Source: Lottia gigantea (taxonomy: Eukaryota; Mollusca; Gastropoda; Lottiidae). From it: a stretch of DNA of 64,000 bases. Positions 22,854-35,900 of the stretch are shown piece by piece. The notes under the pieces were generated by a model. That model did not search any database. It saw only the letters and a program-made list of their open reading frames with translations, and had not been told where the DNA came from. The stretch lies in assembly GCF_000327385.1 (NCBI RefSeq), contig NW_008707797.1, positions 3,474,028-3,538,027 on the forward strand, read 5' to 3'. Position 1 is the first letter of the stretch; each line of letters starts with the position of its first letter. The position numbers were made by a program, and so were the translations under genes.

Positions 22854-23978
22854 GATTTTTATTTACTGTTTATTTATTTTTTATATGTTTGCCTCGATCT
22901 TTCTGAACCAATGTACTAAGAGCATCTCGTCTCATTCTTGAAGTTGTTTATAGCCAGAAATTGCCTGCTAGCAACTGTGATCAAATGTAGGAATGAAGGA
23001 TCGGACCGCAGCTGTGGTTAGCGACAAAAACAATATTTTTCTAGAAGTAGAACATGTCGGCAATTGCACATTTTCAGGTCCTTGAAAATCCATTTGCTCT
23101 CAGGTAACACCCCACCTCCTGTACCATTCCAAAAATTGACGGTATTAGCTATGAAGACCCAGCATATTGATGTCCAGTTGATAAACAGATGGAAGGATGC
23201 AATGGGTTGTTCTGAAAGAGTTTGTAAGTCCTCTGAAGGTTGCATCTCGTCCTATAGAACATTCTCCACAATGAATCCAGATTAATCCCATTCTAAAATA
23301 TTTAAGAGAAACTTATTGAATTCTAAACGTCAGATAACGCACACGGAACGAGGTTGCTGACCTGCCATCTACCGAATCAATTCGGGGACGACCATAACAA
23401 ATTTCCAAGAGACAATGAAGATATCCCCTAGCCTCATAAATTGTTTCGGATGTCGACAACTTTTGGCATACGAGTATTTATTGCACTGAAAATATTTACT
23501 ATTAATTTTATTATTGCACAAGGTACATAAAGTTGACATGATAGATGTAAATGTGGATTGTATATCAAAATGCTCTTCAGGTGGTAATCTGTAATTCGTC
23601 GTTTTCAACACAATTTCCTGTCAATATTGCAGGTCGAAGAGGTGGGTAGAAGCGTTGTATATACAAACACGAATCATCTTTTTTGTCTTTCCTGATGCGT
23701 ATCATCAACGATTATCACGTGGTGTTTCGGTCGCATTTTGGTCAATCTATAAGAACATCATCTGATTTCTGATGGTTATTTTTGCTCCAGAATCGTTACG
23801 GAGCTAACTTCTGTTTCGTAATGAAATTTAAATACATGCGGCGCAGAGCTGAAAACACTCTTAAATATAACAACGTTTTGGCAGAATGATATTCTGATGT
23901 AGTGCCTAGAGCTAGCACCGCCTGGCGCTGAGAAAGTGTTTCTGTTTAAATGATATTCACAAGGCAAACAAATTAACT
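22854..23978. other. Region between the RIMOC1 and guanylate cyclase 3' ends
   Basis: Probably holds the 3' UTR of the minus-strand cyclase; possible polyadenylation signals on that strand are AATAAA at 23512-23507 and 23482-23477. Short frames here have no recognisable content. Confidence 0.4.
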
Positions 23979-26900
23979 TCAGTGAAATCCAGAATCACTG
24001 GAACTTAGTGAGTTTTCCTTCCTTCCGTTTCCTGAAAAATAACACAAAAATAAATGCAAAACCCAATACATATTTCAAAGGTTTCTCCTAAATTCTTCAG
24101 CAGAAATATAGATAAAGTTGTTATCAATATTTTAAATGCTAACTGATTGGACCATGTCACTTTTCATGTAAGTCCAGATAACTGTGTATTACTGTAAAAT
24201 ATGAAGAAAACGATTTCATTTATCTTTTTACCCAGGATAATACTCGCTTATAGCTTCTCGTTTTGTCAACTAGTTCATTATGTTACAAGACCTGTTTGGC
24301 AATATTTAAAAAATATAACTACGCTTAAAACGGTACCCGATTCTTGAACATAAACTAATTTTGTTTTAGAATGACTTGATAATGCTGATGATGGTCTACT
24401 TCCTTGTGTAGACATGGAAAAATTACTTCCGGATGAACTTGATATTTCTGGTGTTTTGGATAGAAGCCACCAAGTGACCATTTCACCCTTTCCCTGTAAT
24501 ATACAACGAACAATAATTATCTAGTCGGGTTCGAAACTTATGACCGCGAGCATATCTTCACCCGAGAACCAGACTTTTCTATATCCACTTCAAAGTTTCA
24601 AAACCACAGATTTTGTTCGTATTTCATTGGATACATTTGATATGCTAAAATTTCCCGGCGGAGGAGACACAACCCACATCCCGTTGAGCCACTGCATCAT
24701 CTATTTAATTGGATTCTTTCTCTTACCTTTATGGGTATGGCTCCTCTACACTCGAAAATGTAACCTCCTATCATCTCTAGATGGTCATGTGTTGACGAAC
24801 TGATGTGGATTCTGTAAGCTATAGATATAATAATAAATACAAATATACCAATTAAGATTCGAGGTATCCAATTGTATTGATTTAATACATAATATGTCGT
24901 CGATGAAAATAAAATAATAATAGAATATGCAAGATCCTTCTGCATTATAGATGATAATGGAGAATAATGGAACTATACGTCTGCCAACAATAATAATTTT
25001 GCTTAGCACCGTCAGCCGTTAGACTCTGCATGACAACAGATTACCTTACCTGCACCGTTTGATTCCATTCTAGAAGCTGTATTAACAGTATCACCGAATA
25101 AACAATATCTAGGCATCTTTAACCCAACTACACCAGTACATACTGGACCTGAAAGCATTCTCAATACAACAACTGAACCAATACCAATAGGTAGAGTTAG
25201 GATACGTTAGTGGGTGTGTTAGGGTTACATCGATAGTGTATGGGCGCCATATTCACTTGTTACAATAGTGCAATCAAATAATTAAGGCACCACGGTCAAT
25301 GAAACATCGACGTTTCATCAACATCACTGACAAAGACGAGAAAACATATTTACAGCGTGGATGAATGTCATCTTATAGGCGATTAGGGGCCATGGGTTCG
25401 AACCCTGGTTTATTTGTTAACAGGCTTTCTATCTTGGGATTTGATTGGTTGTATTCGCTAGAGTACTGCATTTACCAATTGTTGCGATACAAGAAAAGTT
25501 TTGAATGATGTCAAGGTATTAGATGGAGATGGTGAAGACGTCGTTTCCCCAGCAATATTGACTGTAAGATTATCTACCTGAATGTAAGCCAACACGAATC
25601 TGTAATAGTTCGTCAGGAAGATGTGGTATAACAAATTTTTTACACGCTGCCACTATTTCTAAAGACATATTGCTGATCTCTCGGGCGTGGAATTCTGTTT
25701 TTATCGGAACACCAGATACAACCATGTCTGTAAAGAGAAAGATGACAGAATACCCAAGGGACATTTTCACAATATGATAAATAATGCATCTTTTAGTCAA
25801 GAGAATTTTAAATACAGCCAGTCAATCATTTGTTTTCTTTTATTTGCATATTTTATTTCATTATGACAAATTGTAATTATTGTGTATTCATAATTCATAG
25901 ATACACATCAAATATATTGAAAACCGATTTAAGCCAGCCATTATAATTACTTAGTTTTCCAAGAAACTTGTTCTTTGAGCTGGAACTAAATCAGTTAAAT
26001 TGGTACATAGCAGAATAAGGGTGGGATTACAATTGTCATTGTTTTTGTGTAGATTACAATGGAGACGAACAATATCAGACGAGAAGAAAAGAAATAATTA
26101 AATTAGGTTGTCTAGAGTATGAGGACCATGAAAACATTTCAAGACTCATACGAAAGGCACTATCTTTAGGCCCAGGAAACAGGGGGTTCCAAAACTAGTC
26201 GCCCCCCTTTGGCTCCGCCACTGTTTCTCCTTCGGCCAATACCTTCGTTCCATTTAATAAGTTATCATGGTATACTTACAAGCGTCACCTATAGTCTCAA
26301 CTTTATACACATCAAACTGGTCTATAATTTCATCGAAAGTTGTATAGAGTTTATTTAGCAGGGCAATAACTTGCATAGCAGTACTTTTACCCGAGAGAGT
26401 TGTAAATCCTACCACATCACTGAAGTAGATGGTACATTCATCAAACGATTCAGCGTTTACCACGGTACCTTGTCGCAGCTGATCCGCTACTGGTTTTGGT
26501 AACATACCTACAGTGAAAGCATCAAGTTGCAAATAAAATATTGGTTTTCTATGGAGCAATGGAATGGATTTTAGTTCCAGATCAGTGTAAATGGGTCTTT
26601 TTTAAGAGCTGAAAATTTTGAGTTGCCTTCTCCGTCTGCAATGCTTTTCAATCAACTCACGTTTGCCTTCGATTTATCAACATGTAGATTGAGACCCGTT
26701 TTCTCCCCAAAGTTAAACCTTTTGGAAAACAATGGATGGCCTGTGCATTACTTACTGTATAATAATTTGTCAGTTTTTTGTTTCTCAGCCACCAGATCAC
26801 GTGTTCTGTCAACAACTATGGATTCTAAATGCTTCGAGTATTTTTCCATCTGAAACGAAAGAAATCATTATAACATCTTAATAGAAAAATGTCAAACGTA

Positions 26901-29900
26901 ACAAATTGATAATTGAGAAATCTGGCAAACAGAATCGGAGTGTAAAAGCATCCTGTATCGAGTGTTACACAAATAATATACTAGCCCGATAAATCTGGCC
27001 CTAATCAGTTCCTCAGACGTGATATATAGATGTGAGAATGTGATATCACGTCATATAAACTGTGAAGGGCAATATTATGCCGGACTAAATATGTAACACT
27101 TCTCCAAGCACTATAATGTGTAAACGTGTAAAGCCTAAGCAAGATGGTTGATTTGTTAGTGACTTACCATATGCATTATGAGATCGACAGCACTGAGTTT
27201 ATTAGGGTTTATTTTATATATAGTTTTCTTGATGGTGTCAAAAGTTGGTCTTTCCTCTGGTTCGTTATTCCAACAGTCTTTTATTAACTGAAACAGAAAT
27301 GATTAGTCAATTACAGCTACAATTGAATAATTCAGAATATGAGACTCTTATGTTAACGTCGTTGATTTTTCACCCCTTGGACCCAAATCAAAGAAATGAG
27401 GTTTCATATCGGTGTCCTCTTCTTGGACATAAAAGTAAAGACATAAAGAAGTGAGATATCCTGGTTAGTTTGACACCTCTAAAGATATTGATGCTAGAGA
27501 TTTAGTACATTGGTTGAAAGTATATTTTCATCTGAATTTTTCGGTGTTGTTTTGACAATATCTCTCCAGATATTTCTGACCAAAGCTGGCATATTGATAG
27601 AATAATAAGTCTAATTGTTGACAAAGGAAACAAACTACAATACAGGAAGGGTAAAAGCAGAAATGTTTCGTTGTTACCGAGCAATATTCAAACGGACAAG
27701 GACATCGGCTCTCTTTATCAACAGTTGCATCTTCTTCTGGTAGAGGTGGTTTCCAATCCCCTGGTAGGACACTTCTATCTTCATCCTGGAAACAAAATAA
27801 ATATTCCTTGAAGCTGTTGCCCGCAAACGTATTCTTCTTATGACTGGGTTATCAATGGTCATACAAAATGTATATTCAATATTTGACACAAAATGGTGTA
27901 ATCGAATTCGTGAACACCAGATCTGTATATCCACTAAATATTATTCTGGGGCCAGCAAGTTGACATTTCCGTGACTAAAGAGCAAGAAACCATATTGTGC
28001 TATGTTATTTTATTTAACCAAACAGCTAACACAATGAGTTTTGATAATTTATTTTGACCGAAAACTAATTTTCAGAGGATTGTGACAGAATTCTCGACGA
28101 ATCTGATTAGCGAATATTGAAATGAATCATTTATATCTTCATACCCCATATGGATCATTTCTATTTGCTATTTCCACCAGTAAGACGGAAAATGAGTATA
28201 CATCTCCAGGACAGCTCGACCGTGTCACACCCTTTCTGATTTCTGGTGCAATATACACATCTCTAGCTGTTTCTTTATAAACCTGTTCTTGTTTGTCCTC
28301 ATCACATGTTACATCAACTGCTCGATATGTTGGTAGACCGAAATCTGGGATAAATGAAACACAGAGTAAAAAATTTCTAATTAAGTATATTTATCATACA
28401 AAGGAATTAGGATTTGGGAGACTATTCTTAGCGAGGCACTAGATAATGAAGGAATAATTTGTCGAAACGCACATTATAGGTATGGATTGAAAAGAGAAGA
28501 ATGGTCACGTACCAGTAACTTTTACCGTCCACCTATCATCTACTACACAATTACTGGATGTAAGTCGACCATGAACCATACCCCGACTGTGTAGGTAACT
28601 CATCCCACGACTTATGTCGCTTGCCAGTGAAAACCTAAAAATAAAACCAGAATTTGAACATTTTTTTTACACAAAGCGTCAACGGATGAATGGCGAGATG
28701 TTATTACCAGCGTTTTGTAATCGAAACATCAATACAATGATGTATAGAATATCAAATAATGATTAATTAAATTATTGATACAATAAACATGGCCATCTAA
28801 GTGGAATTGAACGTCTGAGACTGGAGTTGATTTCTGACACCAGCGTCGATAACCATCCAAAATAGAAAGAAGTTCAGCCAGGTTAGCATGGTAGCAAGAT
28901 ATGTTTACTCTCTAGACATCTGCTACCACTTTTCATTACGAAATACTTTCATTTATTTAATTCATTATATAAATAGTATAGCTGCAACCAATGTATTATT
29001 GCTAAAGTGTTATATTAGATTTCAGGTGTCGATTTCGAGTTTCGTTTAGCGGTTCGGATCGTTAGTACTTGGATTTTTTTTATTGCAATACTTTGAATGT
29101 GAAAGAAACATTTCTACCTGAAAGCCCAGTTGAGGGGTATTTCATCATTCAGCAATACGTCGTTTAAACTACCTTTAGGACAATATTCTGTTACTATAGC
29201 AACATCAGGAATATCTATACATCCACCAACAAATTTACATAAATTAGGGTGATCCATTTCTCTAAAATATAAACAAAAATGTGAAGTTATAGTCCAGAGC
29301 ATGTATTCTCGAAACGATCTTAGCGCTAAGATGTCCTAGAATCAATGTTAGAAGATAAGGACTTAGGACATCCTAGCGCTAAGATCGTTTCCAGAATATG
29401 TGGCCAGAATTTTATAAACGTTTCCCTATTTGTTCAATTATAGGAGAATCGAACGTCAGATTGTCTTTTGAAAAGTATCTTGGATAACTGTAAGACTAGA
29501 TCATGTTAAAATCATCAGAATTATTTCAAAAACATCAAAACAAAGGAACTGGCCTGGTGTCCGCCGAAAGCGTCCGCTGTACATTGCCAAGTGGGGTTAC
29601 AAAGGATTCCATTGATTTTCAAGTAGTAGATATTGAGGTGCTTACGGCTATCTGATCGATTTATCTCGAGTTATATTTTTCTTAATGTTATCAATATATC
29701 TTATATTACTAGTGAGCTTTGGTATAAGAGCCTGGAGTGAACAAAATACTCCCAAAAGAAATCTATATATAAGTGAAAGGAGCCTTTGCCAATGTTTAGG
29801 CAAAGAACGTTTTAGATCGATGCCAGAAAGCGTATTGATTACAATTACGAGCATTTGTCATCCTCGGGGATAAAGGTCGAATATCAGTAAAAACAATTAG

Positions 29901-32900
29901 TGTATCCTGAGAAGCATTAGACATTGGATGTACCTTTGTTTGCGTCAACAAATCCCAGCGTTGGAGACGGCAAGGATTTGATTGGCTAGAGATGTCATCA
30001 AATCTATAAATGTTCAAGAAGGCCGTCTTAATATCCAACTGTAGTGGCTAAATTAAAGATAAAGCTGATAAAAAATGGAACGGAAGTTTTGGTCGAATAT
30101 CTACACACTGTCTTCGAAGACAATAAATGTTGAGTTTACAACTAGTAGATTGTTTTCTAGCTTTCACCCTGAGACGACAGGGAGGATTATTTCCACACTA
30201 TCCGATCTACCATCTCTTTTAACGCTTTTTTTTATATATTACTAGCTGAAGACATTCCAGCAACACATGATTGTAGGATCATTGACCATCCTCCGTCAGC
30301 TATCGAGTAACTAATTCGCCTTCTAATAAGTAACAGAATACCGATAAATCAAGCAAAGACACTGTCAATTATGACTATAAGAGGTCGGATATAAAATCAG
30401 CAAGTTTCTAGCTAAGAACCTATCATAGATCAGATATAACATCAGTACCTCTTGTTGAAAAGTTTCAACGGACTACCGTTGATGAGGCCAAATCGAAAGT
30501 CAACAAATCGACAAACTTTCTTCAACAATTACAATCTTCAATCTAATCATTAACAATTAAGTAATTTTAATAGATTATGAGGTCGATGTAGCGCTCTAAG
30601 CTCAAGGATGGGCGGTTTGTTTCTCTTTTCCTATATTATTATTACTGCCGTTAAGGGGGAATATTAAATCCATTGATCCACTAGGCCTCTTATCATTATA
30701 GAATCAATCACGTATTAAAGGGGTTGTTTTGTGGTCTTCTGCGTCTCAGGTATAATGAGAGCTGCTATTTGCACCATTCAAGCCAAAAATGTTTAATCAA
30801 AGTGACGTTATAGTCTGAAAGCACAAGAGCCACCGACTTCTGACAGGAAATCAGGGCGGTGCGAATTGAAGATAAACTTACAGAGACTAGGAAACCGCTT
30901 TAGAATCCCGTTTAAAGCAATTAAATTGAGTATTCGTGTTATTCACATTTCGATAGTTAAAATTCCAAGTATATAGTCTAATTATTATCTTTATCAACAT
31001 TTAGAGCTAATGTAAGTTAAAGATACATATAACAATTGGTGCCACCACACCAATGCGAATACCAGTTGCGTATGGTTTCGAATAACGAAAGTGGTCATGA
31101 GTACCGAATGCAACTCACAACTTTTTATGACCGCTTTTCCTATATGCAATCATCCACTAGTGATCGCCATGGATCAGAATAGACATCATACGTTGTTATT
31201 GGCTACAGGTGTAACAATCGTTTAGGCTACCAGTCCGTTATCCAGGGCCGTAACTACATCAAGCCAAATGGGCAAAATGTCTTATGCTCAATTTTACAAG
31301 CAAGACAATTCCGTTATTCAAAAATCAAGTCCAAAGCAGGGCCAAATTTAGAGTAAAAGCAGCTTAGTAGTGAACTCCTCCAATGATAAGTATATCATCT
31401 GGTTTTTCGAATTGGATGTCTATGCCAAAGGTTGTTACCGTTTGAAGTTTAGCGAAAGCGTTGTGATGACTGATTTCTAAGACCACATGAGGTTTGCGCA
31501 TTACATAGAAAAAAGACACTAATTAAGGGCCTTTTATCATTTTTCTACCTTATAATCCATTTTATAATATCATATTAGTAATAAATATAACATGCTTTAG
31601 CAAATAAGCAGCGCGTAAATTATAGAATTGGCAAAAATAATTCTATTACATGGTTTATGTCTTATTAACCATTGTTAACTAAGTTTGAGTAATAATTAGA
31701 GCGTACAAAATGTCAAAATGGTACTAAGATATTGACGAAATGATTATGATTACATAAATTTACAAAATAAGATATGTTTCCGATTGATTCTTAGACGAAA
31801 TTATAAGCTGACTGGCATTTCAGGTTCATTTCATAACTATTATTCAATACGGTACATGTATATTGAGTAAATATTTCGACATCGGTACCTTTGATGTTTG
31901 TCGGGGGCTTCCAAGTTACACTAGAAAAAGGTCAAAAACCTTTCCCCGGGCTGCAGAAATTCCAGCGTCCTTGAACAAAACTTTCCCCTTCCTACAGAGA
32001 TTTCAGCGTCCTTGAACAAACAGCCTTTCCCTGTTGCAGAGATTCCAGCGTCCTTTAACAAAAATCCTTTCCCTTGCTACAAAGATTCCAGCGTCCTTGA
32101 ACAAAATACTGTCCCCTTCCTACAGAGATTTCGACATCCTTGAACAAAAAAGCTTTCCCTTTGCTGCAGAGATTTCAGCGTCCTTGAACAAAAACTGCCC
32201 CCTTCCTACAGAGATTCCGGCATCCTTGAACAAAAAAGCATTCCCTTGTTCCAGAGATTTCGGCGCCCTGAACAAACAGCCTTTTCCCTTGCTGCAGAGA
32301 TTCCAGCGTCCTTGAACAAAAAAACTTGTGCCCCTGCTTCCAGCGGCCTTAAACGTAAATACTATTCCCTTGCTACAGAGCAAACAACCTTGAACAAACC
32401 ACTGCCTTTTTCCTTGCTGCAGAAATGTCGCCCTAGAACAAAGCACCCTTCCTCTCGCCAAATATGTTCAGGTGTCCTTGAACAACAAGCAAAAAGGATA
32501 AGATAGAATCAAGTTTTACCTTACGGCTTTCACTTCTGATCTAATCTCAAGAGAAAGTTTGAAGTCGTTCTTCTGAATTTTCTTTACGGCTACCGTTCGT
32601 CCTTTACTGAAATAAGACCATACATCAAGCCAAACTTACGTAATAAAATTGCACGATTAATATAAGCTTAAGATGTAGTTCTTCGCAAGATTAAGGATAT
32701 TCGGTAGCTGAAAATGCAATATTCATTGCAAAGTATTCAAGTCGCGCTAGTAACTTAAAGATTTTATATTTATATATAACAAGAAACATGACCAGTTTCT
32801 TCTTTACGATTCCAAATGTTTATGTATAAGTAGCTGCTACCGTAAACAACAAAAATATTCAACGCCATACCTCGAGCCCCCGGACGCGAAACGGATGAGA

Positions 32901-35900
32901 CTAACTGCGATTCCGGGGCATTGCATTTGCGTTTCGTTTTAAGTAGCTCAAACAGTAACATTTCATCTGATAATCTTTAATCACATAGAATCTCGACTTA
33001 CTAAATTGCTGTATTAGCAAATATCTGTCTACGCCTAGCGGAATCTGACATAGATGAAGTGTTCACACTGCTTCTACTATCTGACGTGTTGACTGTCAAC
33101 ATACTTCCAAACATCCCTCGTAACCCAATATCTATAACAGAAAGACCAAATTAGATAAAGCAAACTGAGCTAAAAATGCTGAAACGGCGTAGCCTTTTTT
33201 GGGATCACTGGTTTCATAATTGACGGTGAGTATGTTTTTTAACGACGGTATTTGGGACACAAAATTTGTACAAAAAACCCTCGTGATGTTACTGAATCAT
33301 AAGCATTTGGACGTAACCCAATATCTATAACAGATAGACCAAAATATATAATGTGAACAGAGCAAATGGCGATGAAATGGTGTAGCTTCCTTTGGAATGG
33401 TGGTTGGTGGTACTGACTTAAAATCATTTAGAAGTTAACCGATGTTTGTGTCTTTTGTAGAAGAGGCGATGCGATGTATGAGTGAAAAATGCCGTTTTGT
33501 TTTCTAATTTCTATAATATGGCCCAGAATATATTGCATGTCTTTTTAACTCTAAGGATCCCAATTTTGTCGATTCTTCAATCACAAAAATTACAAGTAAC
33601 ATTAATTCCCCTTTTTGTCAGTTTCCGTTATTATCCGAGTTAGAAACATCTGCTAGTATTCCAGCCTCCGATAACAGTTGTAGGGCCGACAAATTCAAGA
33701 CTAGCTATCAAAAGCTGGGCTAAAAGCAGATGTTTCGGACTAATAATAATATGATGCCGACAGTGAACATTATTGAACTAACCTTCTTTTATTTCATCAT
33801 TTGAGATGATCCAACTTTCATCCCATAATAGTTTTCTTTGCTGATATCTGAAGTACTGGAAATAGAAATGCCAAGGAGGTCAAATTGAGTAATTATGAGA
33901 CCATAGGCATCATAAAGAATTGAATCCCAATTTTTTGAACTCTTTGTACTATTACACTTCATGTCTTGTCTATCCTAGGTAAATGGTTTGCACCCCTATT
34001 GTACACCCACTTTATCTTTAACAAATTAAGAAATATGATTTTTTTTTACGTATTTGGATCAAATTATATGTCAGAATATACCAAATCAGTCCAATTTTTC
34101 GAAAATTTTCCGGGACTACCCTGTCAGACATTCCATGGGAGGCTTGCGACCATGACGCCTCCACAGTATTGCCGCATTTTGAATTTAGGCTCGACAGTTT
34201 GTCCCCCATGGAGCCAGCCTGTCCCCTATTTGTACCCCAAGATTCGGGAGGCTGGCACCGCCAATGATAAGGACAAATAACTTACCGCTATGATAATTAT
34301 AAATATAACGGCTAATATAACCAAAGCTACAACTATCAGAGCAATTTCCCAGTCTGTTAATGGACATGAACCACAATCTTTAGGACAAGTCAAACAGTCT
34401 TCACCTTCATCATCTTCACAGCGTTCATCACCACAAACTATTAGATACAAATATAGATCGAAACAGGTCTGAATAGCCATTAAGCAACATTAGAGGTAGA
34501 GTTAAAACCCAAGTACTAACGATCTGAACCGCAAAACGAAACCCGAAATCCAAAGCAATATATTGACAATACATTGATAGCAGCTAATGAATTTTTTATA
34601 TGTGGAAGTATATCAATCATAAATCGCTTGTATCTGATGTAATAATGGTATTATTTGTTAGGTGTTAAATTTTTCCTCATTTACCTGTCGCTATCAGGTT
34701 TGTAATGTGATATACTAGGTATACTAGCATTTTTATCAATTTAAACACGAGAGTAGTTAATGAACTATTTCCATCTTATCCCTGAACATTGTTCATGTTT
34801 CAATATTTACACTTTATTCAAGGTAAAATGAAAAGTTTTCACTTTTCCCTTTGTTTTTTTTTTTGTGATGTGAAAGCATATTAGCACTTTATCTAATCAA
34901 TACTTAATACTAGTTAAAAAAAATAAAATTCATTAGAAATCATAGCGTTATCTCTGATCTGTACATACTTGGTGCATGTGAAATGAATATTGGTACATTT
35001 TTAAGCACCGTACAACAACAGAAATCAATTCAATGAAAAAAACGATGGTTAATGGAAAGTAACTCTTTATGCTTAATAATATATAGAATTATGTTTTTGA
35101 TACCAATTACTTTGATCAACCAATACGTACTGAATCAAACTTTCCCCAAGGACAATTTAGTATTAGCTTGACAATAGATCTTAACAATATACTCCCGATA
35201 CTATATTTGATAAATTGAAAATTGAATTATCCTTTTATCATCTGTTCAATTAGCCCAGGGTCATAGATTCAGGGGGTTAGGGGAAGGGGGTTGGCAATGC
35301 CCTTCCTCCCCTCGAAAAAATGGATCGCTCCCTGACAACCCACAAATTCCATTACTGCAACTTATAAACAAAATACACCATTGCCCCTCCGGATAAATTA
35401 CTTTCCCCTCCGTTTTGTTTTGATATTGTAACAGTGAAACCGAGAGATGTGTTCGAAACTTATGACCGCTATTCATTTACGCATCTGGTGATCACTATGG
35501 TGTTAGGGCCAGTTAAGCAGCTAGTGTTCTCTCAATGGAAACACATAAGGTGTTGTTCAAGTGTTATTTATTAAAAGTGTAATTCAGTAAAAGAGAAAAC
35601 ACAGCGTGGTAATGTACAACTAGTACTTTTCATTGATCTAGTCATGTAAATTATTGACCACAAAGTCTGTTGTAATGAAGGCGTTAACACAATTTACCCC
35701 AAGGGATATTATTTGTTAAATGAAGCCCTTTACCTCTTATCCAAACACTTGGCGGCACTTCTCTTTGAAGAAGTCAACTATACTACCCAACTTTAAACTT
35801 CCATTTTGCCATAATTTGGACGAAATTTTGATAACGGAATTGTCTTTCTTGTAGCATTTTTATTACTGAGATAATTATATAATTATTGTATTACTATAAA

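Noticed and set aside
25370-25425. tRNA gene
   Set aside because: Only the B-box is good; no acceptor stem or anticodon arm can be drawn.
29040-29075. Phrase CGGATCGTTAGTACTTGG shared with 60608-60630
   Set aside because: About 25 bp of similarity only; could be a repeat scrap or chance.
32034-32506. Overlapping open frames on both strands with repeated protein segments
   Set aside because: A 42-bp minisatellite with drifting unit length in an intron of the cyclase gene.
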